Positions 31,750-40,704 of a stretch of DNA of 64,000 nucleotides are shown piece after piece; positions within the stretch are counted from its first letter, which is position 1, and every line of letters starts with the position of its first letter. Under the pieces are notes generated by a model that was not told the DNA's origin, made no database searches, and was given only the letters and a program-made list of their open reading frames with translations. The translations under genes were made by a program, and so were the position numbers. Source of the stretch: JASGDN01 sp049840815 (GTDB lineage Bacteria; Chloroflexota; Chloroflexia; Thermomicrobiales; UBA6265); contig JASGJI010000004.1 in NCBI GenBank assembly GCA_049840815.1, positions 124,001 to 188,000 on the forward strand, given 5' to 3'.

Positions 31750-31807
31750 CCGTAAGAGCATAGCGGCCCGGATCGACATGTCGATCCGGGCCGCTATGCT
31801 CTTACGG
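31750..31807. terminator. Perfect 58-base palindrome between convergent genes, bidirectional terminator
   Basis: Two 29-base arms meet with no spacer. The left arm runs 31750-31778 (starts CCGTAAGAGCATAGCGG) and the right arm 31779-31807 (ends CCGCTATGCTCTTACGG). It fills the gap between the VOC and inositol phosphatase genes and should stop transcription from both sides, although neither side has a T-run. Confidence 0.8.
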
Positions 31808-31816
31808 AGAACACGC

Positions 31817-32683
31817 TCAGTCCAGCGCGGTTCCGAGCGCTGATCGGATCACCGGCCACATCGCGGCGTCTGCCGTCGCCAGCAGGCCAGTTCCACCCGT
31901 CCCCGGCGAGTACGGCGCACCATCCCACCGGCGAACGCAGCCTCCCGCCTCGGCCAGGTAGAGCGTCCCCGGTGCGTGATCCCACGGACGCAGGCGCTGG
32001 AAACGCACGAACTCCTGCGCCCCCTCCACGATCAGCGGGTACTCGACTCCCGCGCAGTATTGGCCCGGACCGATCGTGTCGAAGCGAGTCGCGACGCCCG
32101 CCAGGGCGGTGCGTTGCTCCACGTTCAGGAACTTGGTGAGCACCGATCCCCGGATCAGAGCCAACGCCACGTCCTGCTCCTCCGTGAGGAACACACCATC
32201 CACCGCGCCCCGGATCTCGGTGGGAGGAGGCGGGACGTGCTGGCGAACCCCATTGCGATACGCCCCGCTTCCCCGCTCCGCCACGTACGCGACGCGATCC
32301 AGCGGCAGCCACACCCAGGAAGCGACCGTCTCCCCTGCTTCTACCAGCGCGACCATGACGGCGAACGCGCGCTTGCCGTTCACGAAGTTCTGGGTGCCGT
32401 CCAGCGGGTCGATCAGCCAGCAGGCACCACTCGTCTTCAGTGCGTCCAGCAGGCCGGGATTCGTCTCGACGGCCTCCTCACCGATGATGGTGGCATCGGG
32501 GCGGAGGTCGCGCAGGACCGCTGCGATGCGGATTTCAGCCTCCCGGTCGGCGACCGTTACCAGCTCTCCGGGAGACTTCTCCTCCACCTCGCCATCGTGG
32601 AGTGACTGGTACCGCGGCAGGATCACCTCGTCGGCGATGGTGGCGAGCTCAGGAATCACGGCATCGGTGGGAATTGCGGGCAC
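31817..32683 (-). CDS. Inositol monophosphatase family phosphatase
   Basis: This 288-residue cytosolic Mg2+-dependent phosphatase has the family's three signatures: IIGEEAV (about 66-72), WLIDPLDGTQNFVNG (about 89-103) and PWDHAPGTLYLAEAGG (about 232-247). It should dephosphorylate inositol phosphate, PAP/histidinol phosphate or a sugar phosphate; the exact substrate is not decidable. The GTG start has AAGGAGG seven bases upstream. It is convergent with the VOC gene, with the palindromic terminator between them, and follows a serine hydrolase gene on the same strand after 69 bases. Confidence 0.9.
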   Translation of the reverse strand: MPAIPTDAVIPELATIADEVILPRYQSLHDGEVEEKSPGELVTVADREAEIRIAAVLRDLRPDATIIGEEAVETNPGLLDALKTSGACWLIDPLDGTQNFVNGKRAFAVMVALVEAGETVASWVWLPLDRVAYVAERGSGAYRNGVRQHVPPPPTEIRGAVDGVFLTEEQDVALALIRGSVLTKFLNVEQRTALAGVATRFDTIGPGQYCAGVEYPLIVEGAQEFVRFQRLRPWDHAPGTLYLAEAGGCVRRWDGAPYSPGTGGTGLLATADAAMWPVIRSALGTALD

Positions 32684-32752
32684 AGGGTTCCTCCTTGTCG
32701 CCGCGCATCCTGCCCGAATTCGGCCGGACTGTCCACGGGCTGTATGCCCGTA

Positions 32753-34501
32753 TCACGGGGTGAAGAACCTCGCGTACTCCTCGCCGTTCTCGGAGCGGCA
32801 GACGAACGCCTCTCCATTCACGATGGCATCGAAGGTCAGCCAGTCCGGATTCGGCTTCTCCCGGCCGATCCGGAATCCGCCGTTGTCCGGCACCAGTTCG
32901 GATGCGTGGCCACCCATTCCGTGGATCAGCCAGAGTGCTCCCTTGCGGGCCACGACCCGGAAACCATGCGGCCACGGATTGTGCGAGGCATAGTGGCCGG
33001 GGAACGCCGTCCATGCAACGGGTGTCTCGAAGGTCGTCGGGCCGTCGTACGCCTCGCCGATGAACCAGTCTCCCCCATGGAAGACTTCCACCGCCGGCGG
33101 TTTCGGGGCCTCCTCGGTCGCGTCGGCGTCCGGTGCGGTGGTCCGCCCGAACTCGAACGGGAAGCGGTCGAAGGCCGGGTGATCGGCCAACAGGATGTCT
33201 CCGCCTCTCCGGGCGGAGGCGTGCTGGAGCGGAATCCGCACTGGCTCCCCGGCGACATCAGTCTCCAGGACGAGGCCATCGCCCTCCGTCACGAAGGACA
33301 GGACGCGACCGCTCGCAGGATCGCGATACGTCCCGGCGTACTCCGCCGCTTCCGCGATGTGCCTTGGATCGGGATCGGCGGGCGGCAGGTCTGGCAGCGG
33401 ATCGCTCTCGCGGGCGGCGGCGATGGCCCGGATCGCATAGTCGGCCAGCTCGCTTGGTGAGCCATACCCGTTGCAGAGCGCTATCGCGCCCAGGCCATGT
33501 GTGCGGTCGGCGATCATGTCGGAGACGTAGCCCACCATGCCGCCGGAGTGCCCGAAACGGTCGACGGTGGTGTCGCCGCCGTCGGTCTGCGCGAGGTGCA
33601 GGGCGTAGCCGTAGTTCGGCTCGGCGGGTGGATTGGCGCTGTCGGCTGGATGCGGGTGGAGCATCGTCTCCAGCTGGCCAGGAGCGAGGATCGTGCCATC
33701 CGGGCCGCGTCCCTCATGCAGGAGCGTGCGCAGGTAGATCGCGAGGTCGGTCGCGCTCATCGAGAGACAGCCGTCGCCGGTGTTCGTCTGCAACCAGGTG
33801 GCGGGGGCGACACCATGTCGGGGCAGCCACGGGCGATCGAGGTGATAAGGCAGGTAGCCGACCGCGAGCCGGGGACGCATGTCGCCGGTGATCTCTGCCC
33901 ACGCGCCAGCCATGCCGAGCGGGGTGAAGATCCGCTCCTGCACGATCTGGGCGTAGGGCTTGCCCTCCAGTTCCTCCAGCAGCAGGCCGAGCGCCTTGTA
34001 GCCCATGTTCGAGTAGAGGAAGCATTCGCCCGGCGCGGCGAAGGTGCGTGTGCGGCGAAGTGTCCATACCTCGTAGCGGGGATCGGGGACGTGATCGCTG
34101 CCGCCCGTGATGCCGCCGGTGTGGGTCAGGAGGTGATGGATGGTGATCGGCGCGTCGTGCTCGCTCTGGACGGCGAACCACGGCAGGTAGGTGCTCACCG
34201 GGACATGCAGGTCGATGCGTCCCTCCTCCGCCATCTGCATGAGGATGACGGCGGTGAACGATTTTCCGATGGACCCGATCTCGAAGATCGTCTCCGGCCC
34301 GATCGGCGTTTGTGCGTCCTGGTTCGCGAACCCGTAGCGTCGTTCGAGCATCAGCCCGTCGCGGTCGGTGACGGCGAGCGCGTAACCCGGCGCGATGCCG
34401 CGTGCGAGCAGGCGTGTCGCCAGCGCATCAATGCGGTCGATGGCCTCCGCGAACTGCGGGACGGGAGGTGTTGTCGTGAGCATGGGTGGACGGTCGGTCA
34501 T
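32753..34501 (-). CDS. Cytosolic serine hydrolase of the beta-lactamase/PBP fold with C-terminal beta domain
   Basis: This 582-residue protein has no signal peptide, unlike the two exported relatives in this window. The hydrolase domain (about 15-355) has the nucleophile motif SIGKS (about 77), YSNMGY (about 165) and the third motif GHSGGMVGY (about 320). A C-terminal domain of about 190 residues follows with beta-rich repeats (GTYRDPASGRVLSFV, DGLVLETDVAG), as in the DUF3471 or lipocalin-like tails of PBP-type esterases and peptidases. I chose the ATG at 34499-34501, with GAAAGG nine bases upstream. It could share a transcript with the phosphatase gene downstream. Confidence 0.85.
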   Translation of the reverse strand: MTDRPPMLTTTPPVPQFAEAIDRIDALATRLLARGIAPGYALAVTDRDGLMLERRYGFANQDAQTPIGPETIFEIGSIGKSFTAVILMQMAEEGRIDLHVPVSTYLPWFAVQSEHDAPITIHHLLTHTGGITGGSDHVPDPRYEVWTLRRTRTFAAPGECFLYSNMGYKALGLLLEELEGKPYAQIVQERIFTPLGMAGAWAEITGDMRPRLAVGYLPYHLDRPWLPRHGVAPATWLQTNTGDGCLSMSATDLAIYLRTLLHEGRGPDGTILAPGQLETMLHPHPADSANPPAEPNYGYALHLAQTDGGDTTVDRFGHSGGMVGYVSDMIADRTHGLGAIALCNGYGSPSELADYAIRAIAAARESDPLPDLPPADPDPRHIAEAAEYAGTYRDPASGRVLSFVTEGDGLVLETDVAGEPVRIPLQHASARRGGDILLADHPAFDRFPFEFGRTTAPDADATEEAPKPPAVEVFHGGDWFIGEAYDGPTTFETPVAWTAFPGHYASHNPWPHGFRVVARKGALWLIHGMGGHASELVPDNGGFRIGREKPNPDWLTFDAIVNGEAFVCRSENGEEYARFFTP

Positions 34502-34883
34502 GGTGTGGGCCTTTCGGGAAATCGTTGTCACGAATCCGAGTGATTGTATCGGACATTCAGGAGGCTGCCATAGTGGAGAGGTGATTGCCCGGCTGGCCTA
34601 TTGCCGGAGCACGACGGTCATCGAGTTGGCGGCGCCTTTATTCATGGGCCTACCCGCTACCGAGCACGCCTTCTTTCTGGGGGGCGACTACGATGCTGAG
34701 TCTCGCTTGTAGAGAGCCAACGGGCTGCTCGATCAGTTCACGGCCTGCGTTTCGAAACGTGCCTGGTCGCGGTACGGCGAGCCCTGCATGGCAGGTGTTC
34801 GCCGCTGGCGGGTACTTCTGTCACACTCGGCGTAATCGTCCTGATTGTGGATGGATCTCGCAGCATCGTGGCGAGGAGGTCAC
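34502..34883. other. Divergent intergenic region
   Basis: This is a 382-base spacer between the minus-strand hydrolase and the plus-strand methyltransferase. A TACAAT hexamer on the minus strand (about 34545) could be a -10 for the hydrolase. I see no gene; short open frames here have no ribosome site or motif. AT content is a little higher than in the surroundings. Confidence 0.4.
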
Positions 34884-35609
34884 ATGAACGGCACGCGCTA
34901 CGATCCCATTGCTGACTGGTACGGCGACTGGGCCGAATCCTCGCCATGGGTTCATCGTGTCGTGATGCAGCATCTTCCGGCCCTCACCGCAGGCCTGCAT
35001 GTCGGAAGCAGCGTGCTCGATCTGGGGTGCGGTGAAGGCACCTTCGCTCGTATTCTGGAGGCAGACGGGTATCGCGTTGTCGGTATCGATTGCTCCGAGC
35101 GCCTGATCATGCTCGCCCGGACACGCAGTCCCGCTGCCATCGCGTTCGTCATCGACGATGCGCAGACTCTCGACTCACAGCCTTCCGGCACGTTCGACGG
35201 GGTGATCTGCGTCCTGGCGCTGATGGACATTCCCGACCTGGACGCGGTCTTCCGGGCAGTGCGGCGAGTCGTGCATTCAGGTGGGGTATTGTCCTGTGTG
35301 GTCATGCATCCGGCCTTCGATGCTCCTGGGGCGTCGTGGCTGGACGGCGATATCATGGCAGCCCGTGTCGTGCCTCGCTATTTGACGGAAGGTGAATGGT
35401 GGTCGGGTCATTCGGCTGGTGTGCGTGGCCAGGTTGGAGCGTGGCATCGATCGTTTGCGACGTATCTCACGACCGCAATCGGTACCGGCTGGAATCTTCA
35501 GACGATAGCGGAGTGGCCGGGATTGCCGGGCGAAGCGCCAAACGATGAAATCCCGCGTCTCCTGTTCATGCGTTTCGTCCGAATGAACCCGGCACCGGGA
35601 TTCGAGTAA
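34884..35609 (+). CDS. Class I SAM-dependent methyltransferase
   Basis: This 241-residue enzyme has a Rossmann-type methyltransferase core: motif I VLDLGCGEGTFAR (about 45-57), acidic residue at strand 2 in VVGIDCSERLI (about 68-78), IDDAQTL (motif II region), and FDGVICVLALMDIPD (motif III region, about 105-120). The C-terminal third (WLDGDIMAARVVPRYL) resembles small-molecule methyltransferases. The substrate is unknown. The ATG at 34884 has GGAGG five bases upstream. Two further small genes follow on the same strand at short spacing (33 and 32 bases), so a three-gene operon is likely. Confidence 0.87.
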   Translation: MNGTRYDPIADWYGDWAESSPWVHRVVMQHLPALTAGLHVGSSVLDLGCGEGTFARILEADGYRVVGIDCSERLIMLARTRSPAAIAFVIDDAQTLDSQPSGTFDGVICVLALMDIPDLDAVFRAVRRVVHSGGVLSCVVMHPAFDAPGASWLDGDIMAARVVPRYLTEGEWWSGHSAGVRGQVGAWHRSFATYLTTAIGTGWNLQTIAEWPGLPGEAPNDEIPRLLFMRFVRMNPAPGFE

Positions 35610-35642
35610 GGTGGAGGTCTGCATTCACAACGGAGGGGTCCC

Positions 35643-35888
35643 ATGCCAATCGAAGCCATTGTGTTCCTTGGCGGTCCGCTACTCTGCTTCCTGCTCTTCA
35701 CCATCCTCAGCTGGCGAGGCCGACACCGCATCTCGACAGTCGTCGGCGCTGTTGTCACCGTAATCCTCGCAGCGTGGTTGTTGCTCACGGCGTTTTGGGT
35801 ATCGACGACGATCGGCACGACATCCGACGATGCTCCAGTGCTGGTGGTCACCCCGACGCTGCCTGTACCGTCAACAGCGGAGGGGTGA
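35643..35888 (+). CDS. Small two-helix membrane protein, unknown function
   Basis: This 81-residue protein has two hydrophobic helices (about 5-23 IVFLGGPLLCFLLFTIL and 33-55 VVGAVVTVILAAWLLLTAF) joined by a basic loop RGRHR, which places the loop inside. The Thr/Pro tail would be outside. I recognise no family. The ATG has GGAGG eight bases upstream. It is the middle gene between the methyltransferase and the 35921 gene. Confidence 0.6.
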   Translation: MPIEAIVFLGGPLLCFLLFTILSWRGRHRISTVVGAVVTVILAAWLLLTAFWVSTTIGTTSDDAPVLVVTPTLPVPSTAEG

Positions 35889-35920
35889 CGTATTCCCCTT
35901 CTCCTGCTGGGAGATACACC

Positions 35921-36526
35921 ATGCCCGGACTTCATGCGTTCGAAGCGCGGTGCCGTGATGTGCTGCTCACCTCAGACGAAGGGCGGCGTCATGTTGCCTT
36001 CTTCGCGGCGATTCCCGATGACCTCATCCCGTGGATGGCTCCGTTCTGGTGGAACCTGGACCGCCTCCTCGCGCTCGATCTCCCCATCGCCCAACAGCAG
36101 ATGAGCGAACTCCGCCAGTTCCTGGCAGTCCGGTACTGGCGTGCTGGCCAACGCTCAGGGTTGTTTCATGTGAATGCCTGGGATGTTCTGGCGCACCCTG
36201 AGATCCACGCCGATCACTGGCAGCGGACGATGGATACCAATCTCTGCTATCCGCTTACCGGCTATCGGATGCACGATCGCCTGATCCTGCTGGATGGGTA
36301 TCATCGGCTGCTCAAGGCCGAGGCAACAGGGGTCGAATCGTTGCCGATCGTTACCGTGCCCGAATCGAAAATCGATGGGGTGCTGATTCGGGAGGGCTTT
36401 CTCGGGGAACTGAATGCCATGCGGGATGTATGGCCCACTCGCACGTCGGAGTTCGTGCTTACGCTTCGGCGGGTCGCCCGGGCTATTCAGAGGGAGTACC
36501 CCGCCGGAACGTTCCCCGATTGGTGA
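35921..36526 (+). CDS. Hypothetical protein with a ParB/sulfiredoxin-like stretch
   Basis: This 201-residue soluble protein has not been assigned to a family. The segment MHDRLILLDGYHRLLKAEATGVESLPIVTV (described in parts: LILLDGYHRLLKA near 125 and LPIVTVPE near 145) resembles the substrate strand-helix of ParB/Srx-fold proteins (DGNHRL). A nucleotide-hydrolysing or phosphotransfer fold is therefore possible. The N-terminal half is aromatic-rich (PWMAPFWWNLDRLL). The ATG at 35921 has GGGAG eight bases upstream. The stop codon abuts the stop of the opposite-strand kinase gene with no spacer. Confidence 0.5.
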   Translation: MPGLHAFEARCRDVLLTSDEGRRHVAFFAAIPDDLIPWMAPFWWNLDRLLALDLPIAQQQMSELRQFLAVRYWRAGQRSGLFHVNAWDVLAHPEIHADHWQRTMDTNLCYPLTGYRMHDRLILLDGYHRLLKAEATGVESLPIVTVPESKIDGVLIREGFLGELNAMRDVWPTRTSEFVLTLRRVARAIQREYPAGTFPDW

Positions 36527-37558
36527 TCACCCGCCCCACATGGCGTCGGCGAGCGCATCGAGCGTCGGGAGGTCCCGTGCGGACGGATGCTCGCCCAGCC
36601 ACGCGCCAAGCACACGGAACTCGTGCAGCACTGTCAGCGCCAGCATCGACCGGGAGAAGCTCCCACCCGTGAGGTCCAGCGCGATCGCGTCCAGATACGC
36701 CTGCAGCAGCGAACGATCCCCGGCGAACCCATCCACGAAGAGCGGGATCAGGTCGTAGCGGCGGTCTGCGATGCGCGCATCCCCGAAGTCGATCAGTCCG
36801 ACCGGCATCCATCCGCCACCTTCGGGAGTGGTAGCGGTCATCCCGAAGACGTGATCCGCCGTCAGGTCGCCGTGGATCAGCGATCGCAGCAGAACACCCT
36901 CCCTCAGCAGGACGTCCACCTCCCCGTCGAGCCAGCCCTCCAACTCGTCGATCAGGTGTGGCGGCAGGTCTCCCCATGCCCGGTGCCGCGCCACGACCGA
37001 TCGCGCCTGCTGGCGGAGGAATGCGGCCCACTCGTCGGCGCGCAGCGCATCCACCCCGGTCGCGTCCGGCGCTGGCGTCAGCGCCGCGACCCGGTCCGTC
37101 ACCGCTGCCAGGAACCGCGCGATCCGTACGCCATCCCCCGGGGAGATCGCTCTCCGGTCGCGAGCGGCGGTCAGCGATTCGCCCGGCATCACGGTCGAGA
37201 CGATCACCTCCCACGGCCATGCCGATCCGGCGTCCAGAGTTGTGGTTGCCAGCAAACGCGGAGCCGGAATTGTCGGGTCGGAGGCCAGCAGCGCGTAGAG
37301 CTCCCGCTCGATCGCCGCGCACGCCGGCCCATGGAAGAGCGGGCCGAAGAACTTCACCACGACCCCATCGTCGCCCTCCCCTACCAGGAGCGCCGGGAAG
37401 GTCCCCGCCGCCCCCATCATCGCCGGACGCCGTTGTGGCAGGCCGGCCTCGCGCAGCACCTCATGGGCGAAGGGCGTCCAGAACCGCGCATCACTCAACG
37501 CTGCGCCGTAGGCCTCCGTCGAGGCGAATGCGATGCGGGGGCGGGGCTCAGCAGTCAT
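36527..37558 (-). CDS. Aminoglycoside phosphotransferase-family kinase
   Basis: This 343-residue protein has the APH/choline-kinase fold. The N-lobe carries VVVKFFGPLFHG (about 68) with the nucleotide-binding Lys; the catalytic loop is LIHGDLTADHVFG (about 235) with His-Gly-Asp, and His where Asn is usual; the metal motif is LIDFGDARIADRRYDL (about 262). It should phosphorylate a small hydroxyl compound; whether that is an antibiotic is unknown. Its ATG overlaps the stop of the MFS gene (ATGA, 37555-37558), so the two are translationally coupled. That suggests a kinase plus exporter pair acting on one compound. Confidence 0.85.
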   Translation of the reverse strand: MTAEPRPRIAFASTEAYGAALSDARFWTPFAHEVLREAGLPQRRPAMMGAAGTFPALLVGEGDDGVVVKFFGPLFHGPACAAIERELYALLASDPTIPAPRLLATTTLDAGSAWPWEVIVSTVMPGESLTAARDRRAISPGDGVRIARFLAAVTDRVAALTPAPDATGVDALRADEWAAFLRQQARSVVARHRAWGDLPPHLIDELEGWLDGEVDVLLREGVLLRSLIHGDLTADHVFGMTATTPEGGGWMPVGLIDFGDARIADRRYDLIPLFVDGFAGDRSLLQAYLDAIALDLTGGSFSRSMLALTVLHEFRVLGAWLGEHPSARDLPTLDALADAMWGG

Positions 37559-39024
37559 GCGGGCGGGGTGTCCTCGGGGCCGGAGTGGCTGGTCGCCGGG
37601 GCGTCCGGCCACTCGGCGATGCCCTCGCCACGCAACAGCGAGCGGGTCGCATCGATCGGCTGCGGAATCACGGTCCCGGAAACGCGATAGGCGTGGCGTA
37701 CCATCATCGTGCCCAGCACGATCACGATCAGCGGGGCGATGGCGAAGACTGCCCGAGTGCCAGTGACGTTCGCGACGAGACCGGCGAAGAGCAGCGTCAC
37801 CACCGTCAGCGCCTGTTCGGTCACTTCCTGGATGCCGAAGGTGCTGCCCTGCTCCTCGATCGGGGTGACCCGGTTGATGTAGGCCTGCACCGCTGCCCCG
37901 GTAGCCGTCGAGCCGAAGTTCAGCGGCACGCCAAGCACACCGGCTGCCAGCACGAGATCGGAGAGGTTGATTGAATCGGCCCGATTTAGCAGGCGAAGCG
38001 GGTTCAGCCACGCGGCCACCGGCGCGACTTCGGTGATAAAGCCGAACAGGATGGCGCTGACCACCATGAACGTCATTGCGACCACGGCCAGAGCCCGCTC
38101 GCCGATGATCCGCACCAGCATCGGCGCCAGAATGGTGCCGATCAGGAAGCCGATGCCCGCTGGCGCGAAGATGTAGATGCTCAGCGTCGGATCGGCGTGC
38201 AGCACCTCCCGCACGAAGACCGGCAGCAGCGACGTCAGCGTCTCGTACAGCGCGGAGACCAGCGCTCCCACCAGGATGATCGACGCGATGTTCGAATGGG
38301 AGGTTGCCCAGCGCCCCATGCGGCGGGGCGAGACCATCATGTCGCGGAACGATGCCCGTTCGTGCCTCTTCGTCTGCTTCCCATCCTTCGGCAGGCTGAG
38401 CGCCTTCACCCCGGCCACGAGCAGGAACATGCCGGTCACCCACATCAGCGTCCGGATCCCGCTCTGCCGGATCAGCAGCGGCGCCAGGATGGACGATCCT
38501 AGCGCGGAGCCAATCGAGCCTGCCAGCGAGATGAGCGCGGCCACCGCCGCCACGGTCGCCGCTCCGGTCACGAGGCGAACGGCAGATTTCATGGCCGGCC
38601 CCGTGAGCTGGGAGAGCGAGGAGATGATGAAGACCAGCGTGATCAATGCTGCCAGCGACGTGCCCCAGAGTGCCGGGATGAGGAAGCAGGCCGCCGCCTG
38701 CGCGAAGAGACCAAGCGCCAGGGCGGTCCGCTTCGGCATCACATCGGCCAGCGCGCCGCCCTGCAACCCGAAGATCAGCGCGGCGATGTACCCCGCCGAT
38801 CCCACCAGCACGACCTGAAATTCGCTGGCCCCCTGCCGGGCGAGGTAGACCATGCCGCCATAGCTCAGCGTCGCCAGCCCGAGCCGCGATGCTACCCGCG
38901 CGATGAGCAGTTCCTGGATACCAGGGTCGCGCGCCATTCGGATCTGGTCGACGATCCCCTTCGGTGGGGCCTCGTCCGGCATGTCGGGTGGATGAATCAG
39001 GCCGGGATCGACTGCGTGCGCCAT
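37555..39024 (-). CDS. Major facilitator superfamily transporter
   Basis: This 489-residue protein has a long hydrophilic N-terminus (about 35 residues) and 12 predicted helices in the MFS_3/enterobactin-exporter style. The cytoplasmic loop after helix 2 reads GGALADVMPKRTAL, matching the GxxxDxxxRR/K motif A, and a central loop KDGKQTKRHERASF separates the two halves. It is likely a drug or small-molecule exporter. I chose the ATG at 39022-39024; an in-frame extension to 39327 is basic and poor in typical codons. Coupled by an ATGA overlap to the kinase gene downstream. Confidence 0.87.
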   Translation of the reverse strand: MAHAVDPGLIHPPDMPDEAPPKGIVDQIRMARDPGIQELLIARVASRLGLATLSYGGMVYLARQGASEFQVVLVGSAGYIAALIFGLQGGALADVMPKRTALALGLFAQAAACFLIPALWGTSLAALITLVFIISSLSQLTGPAMKSAVRLVTGAATVAAVAALISLAGSIGSALGSSILAPLLIRQSGIRTLMWVTGMFLLVAGVKALSLPKDGKQTKRHERASFRDMMVSPRRMGRWATSHSNIASIILVGALVSALYETLTSLLPVFVREVLHADPTLSIYIFAPAGIGFLIGTILAPMLVRIIGERALAVVAMTFMVVSAILFGFITEVAPVAAWLNPLRLLNRADSINLSDLVLAAGVLGVPLNFGSTATGAAVQAYINRVTPIEEQGSTFGIQEVTEQALTVVTLLFAGLVANVTGTRAVFAIAPLIVIVLGTMMVRHAYRVSGTVIPQPIDATRSLLRGEGIAEWPDAPATSHSGPEDTPPA

Positions 39025-39286
39025 GGGGGGAATCTCTGCGTGCGGAGGCGAAGGCAACGGACGAGATCGCGTTTCGTCTCCATTGTACGGGGCATCGGTT
39101 TGGGCGGCGTGGTGCATTCGTACTACTGCGATGTGGGCGGAAACCATCGCGCGCGACCGGATGGTGTGCTGCCTACCGGTCGAAGGTGCAGGTGTTGGAG
39201 CGGCTTTCTGCGCGATAGGGTGTACCCATGGTGCGGCCCGCTTCGGGTGGGACGCATGTGGCATGTCCAGACGAGAAAGGCTCCCT

Positions 39287-40123
39287 ATGGCTTCCATGAC
39301 GGCGATCCCCGAGATTGCGTTGAACAACGGCGTCGCTATTCCCCAGTTGGGCTTCGGCGTCTACCAGATCGAGAATGCCGTCGTTCCCGCGGCGTTGCAG
39401 CACGCCTTTGCGGCGGGCTATCGCCACATCGACACCGCCGCGATTTATGGCAACGAGATCGGCGTCGGCGAAGGGATCGCGCAGAGCGGCCTTCCCCGCG
39501 AAGAGATCTTCGTGACGACGAAGGTCTGGAACGACAAGCAGGGGTACGATTCCACGCTGAAGGCGTTTGATCGTTCCTTGCGCCAGCTGACGCTGGACTA
39601 TGTCGATCTCTACCTCATCCACTGGCCATGCCCGGAGCGCGGGCTCTTCGTGGAGACGTGGCAGGCGCTGGAGGAACTGCTGGCGGCGGGCAAGGCGCGC
39701 GCGATCGGCGTCTCCAATTTCCGCGTGCAGGATCTCGAAACACTGCTGGCGGAGACCTCCATCGTTCCGGCGCTGAACCAGATCGAGTTGCATCCCTACT
39801 TCCAGCAGGACGCACTCCGCGCCTTCCACGTGGCCCATGGCATTGTGACCGAGGCCTGGAGCCCACTCGGACGTGGCGCGGTGCTGGACGATCCGGTGAT
39901 CGCGCGGATCGCGGCGGCGCATGGCAAGAGCCCGGCGCAGGTGATGATCCGTTGGCATCTCCAGCTTGGGAACGTCGTGATCCCGAAGTCGTCCACGCCC
40001 GAGCGGATCGCGGAGAACGCCGCCGTCTTCGATATCGTGCTTTCGAATGCCGAGATGGCCGAGATCGCGGCGCTGGACCGCGGCCTACGCACCGGCCCCG
40101 ACCCGGACACCTTCGGCAACTGA
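39287..40123 (+). CDS. Aldo/keto reductase (2,5-diketo-D-gluconate reductase type)
   Basis: This 278-residue NADPH-dependent oxidoreductase has the complete catalytic tetrad: Asp in HIDTAAIYGNE with Tyr (about 48-55), Lys in VTTKVWND (about 79) and His in LYLIHWPCP (about 110). NADPH-binding residues are in IPKSSTPERIAEN (about 230). It matches the AKR5 size and pattern. The ATG at 39287 has AAAGG seven bases upstream. It stands alone with a 262-base leader shared with the divergent MFS gene and is followed by an intergenic repeat. Confidence 0.92.
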   Translation: MASMTAIPEIALNNGVAIPQLGFGVYQIENAVVPAALQHAFAAGYRHIDTAAIYGNEIGVGEGIAQSGLPREEIFVTTKVWNDKQGYDSTLKAFDRSLRQLTLDYVDLYLIHWPCPERGLFVETWQALEELLAAGKARAIGVSNFRVQDLETLLAETSIVPALNQIELHPYFQQDALRAFHVAHGIVTEAWSPLGRGAVLDDPVIARIAAAHGKSPAQVMIRWHLQLGNVVIPKSSTPERIAENAAVFDIVLSNAEMAEIAALDRGLRTGPDPDTFGN

Positions 40124-40154
40124 ACCACGACTTTCCCGGTGTCCAGATCTTCGC

Positions 40155-40318
40155 TGTCATCCCGAGCGGAGCGGACCATACGAGGCCTTGGCATTCTGGA
40201 TGCAGCGAAGTCGAGGGATCGGTCTGCATACGAGACGCCATGCACGCAACGCGATCCCTCGATTCCACTTCGCCACGCATGCGACGTTCTGTCATGCGCC
40301 GTTCCGCTCGGGATGACA
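40155..40318. repeat. Palindromic intergenic repeat element (REP/MITE-like, 164 bp)
   Basis: The ends TGTCATCCCGAGCGGA (40155-40170) and TCCGCTCGGGATGACA (40303-40318) are perfect 16-base inverted repeats. Inside lies a second inverted pair CGAGGGATCG / CGATCCCTCG. The sequence TGTCATCCCGAGCGNAGCG with GAGGGATC is widely scattered in bacterial genomes. It has no coding capacity and resembles a non-autonomous element or folded spacer. It begins 31 bases after the reductase stop. Confidence 0.75.
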
Positions 40319-40455
40319 ACAGGGGCCATATGGCATGCACGCCTTCCGGGATGACAGCGGAGAGGCCATATGGCATGCACGCCATCCGGGATGACGTGGA
40401 GGGGCCACTTGGCATGCACGCCCGTCTGGGACGACAGCAGAGGCGGCATGACCTC
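40311..40455 (+). repeat. Tandem array of about 40-bp units
   Basis: Units begin with GGATGAC or GGACGAC at 40311, 40349, 40389 and 40429 (38, 40 and 40 bases), the last incomplete. Each contains GGCCATATGGCATGCACGCC or a close variant. The first unit begins inside the right arm of the palindromic element, so the array seems to have grown from the element's end. No coding frame uses it. Confidence 0.75.
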
Positions 40456-40704
40456 ATTGCATGCGCGCATGCGCACCGCCGGACCGACACGCGGCTGCGC
40501 GCTGGGCAGGCATGGCGCCCCGATACGGAGGACGCTCGCTTGGGGCATTTTCGCGCGTTCCGGAGTGAATGGCGGTAGAATGAGGCGCATCCGCCGTTCC
40601 GATGCCGTTCGCCACGCGATGCACGCCGTCTCCTGACGCGCGGCGCGTTCGCATGGCATGACGCACTCGGGTGGCTTCGAATCAGGAACAGGGAAGATCA
40701 CGTC

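Noticed and set aside
40311..40455. CRISPR array
   Set aside because: Repeats are adjacent variants without spacers and no cas gene is present.
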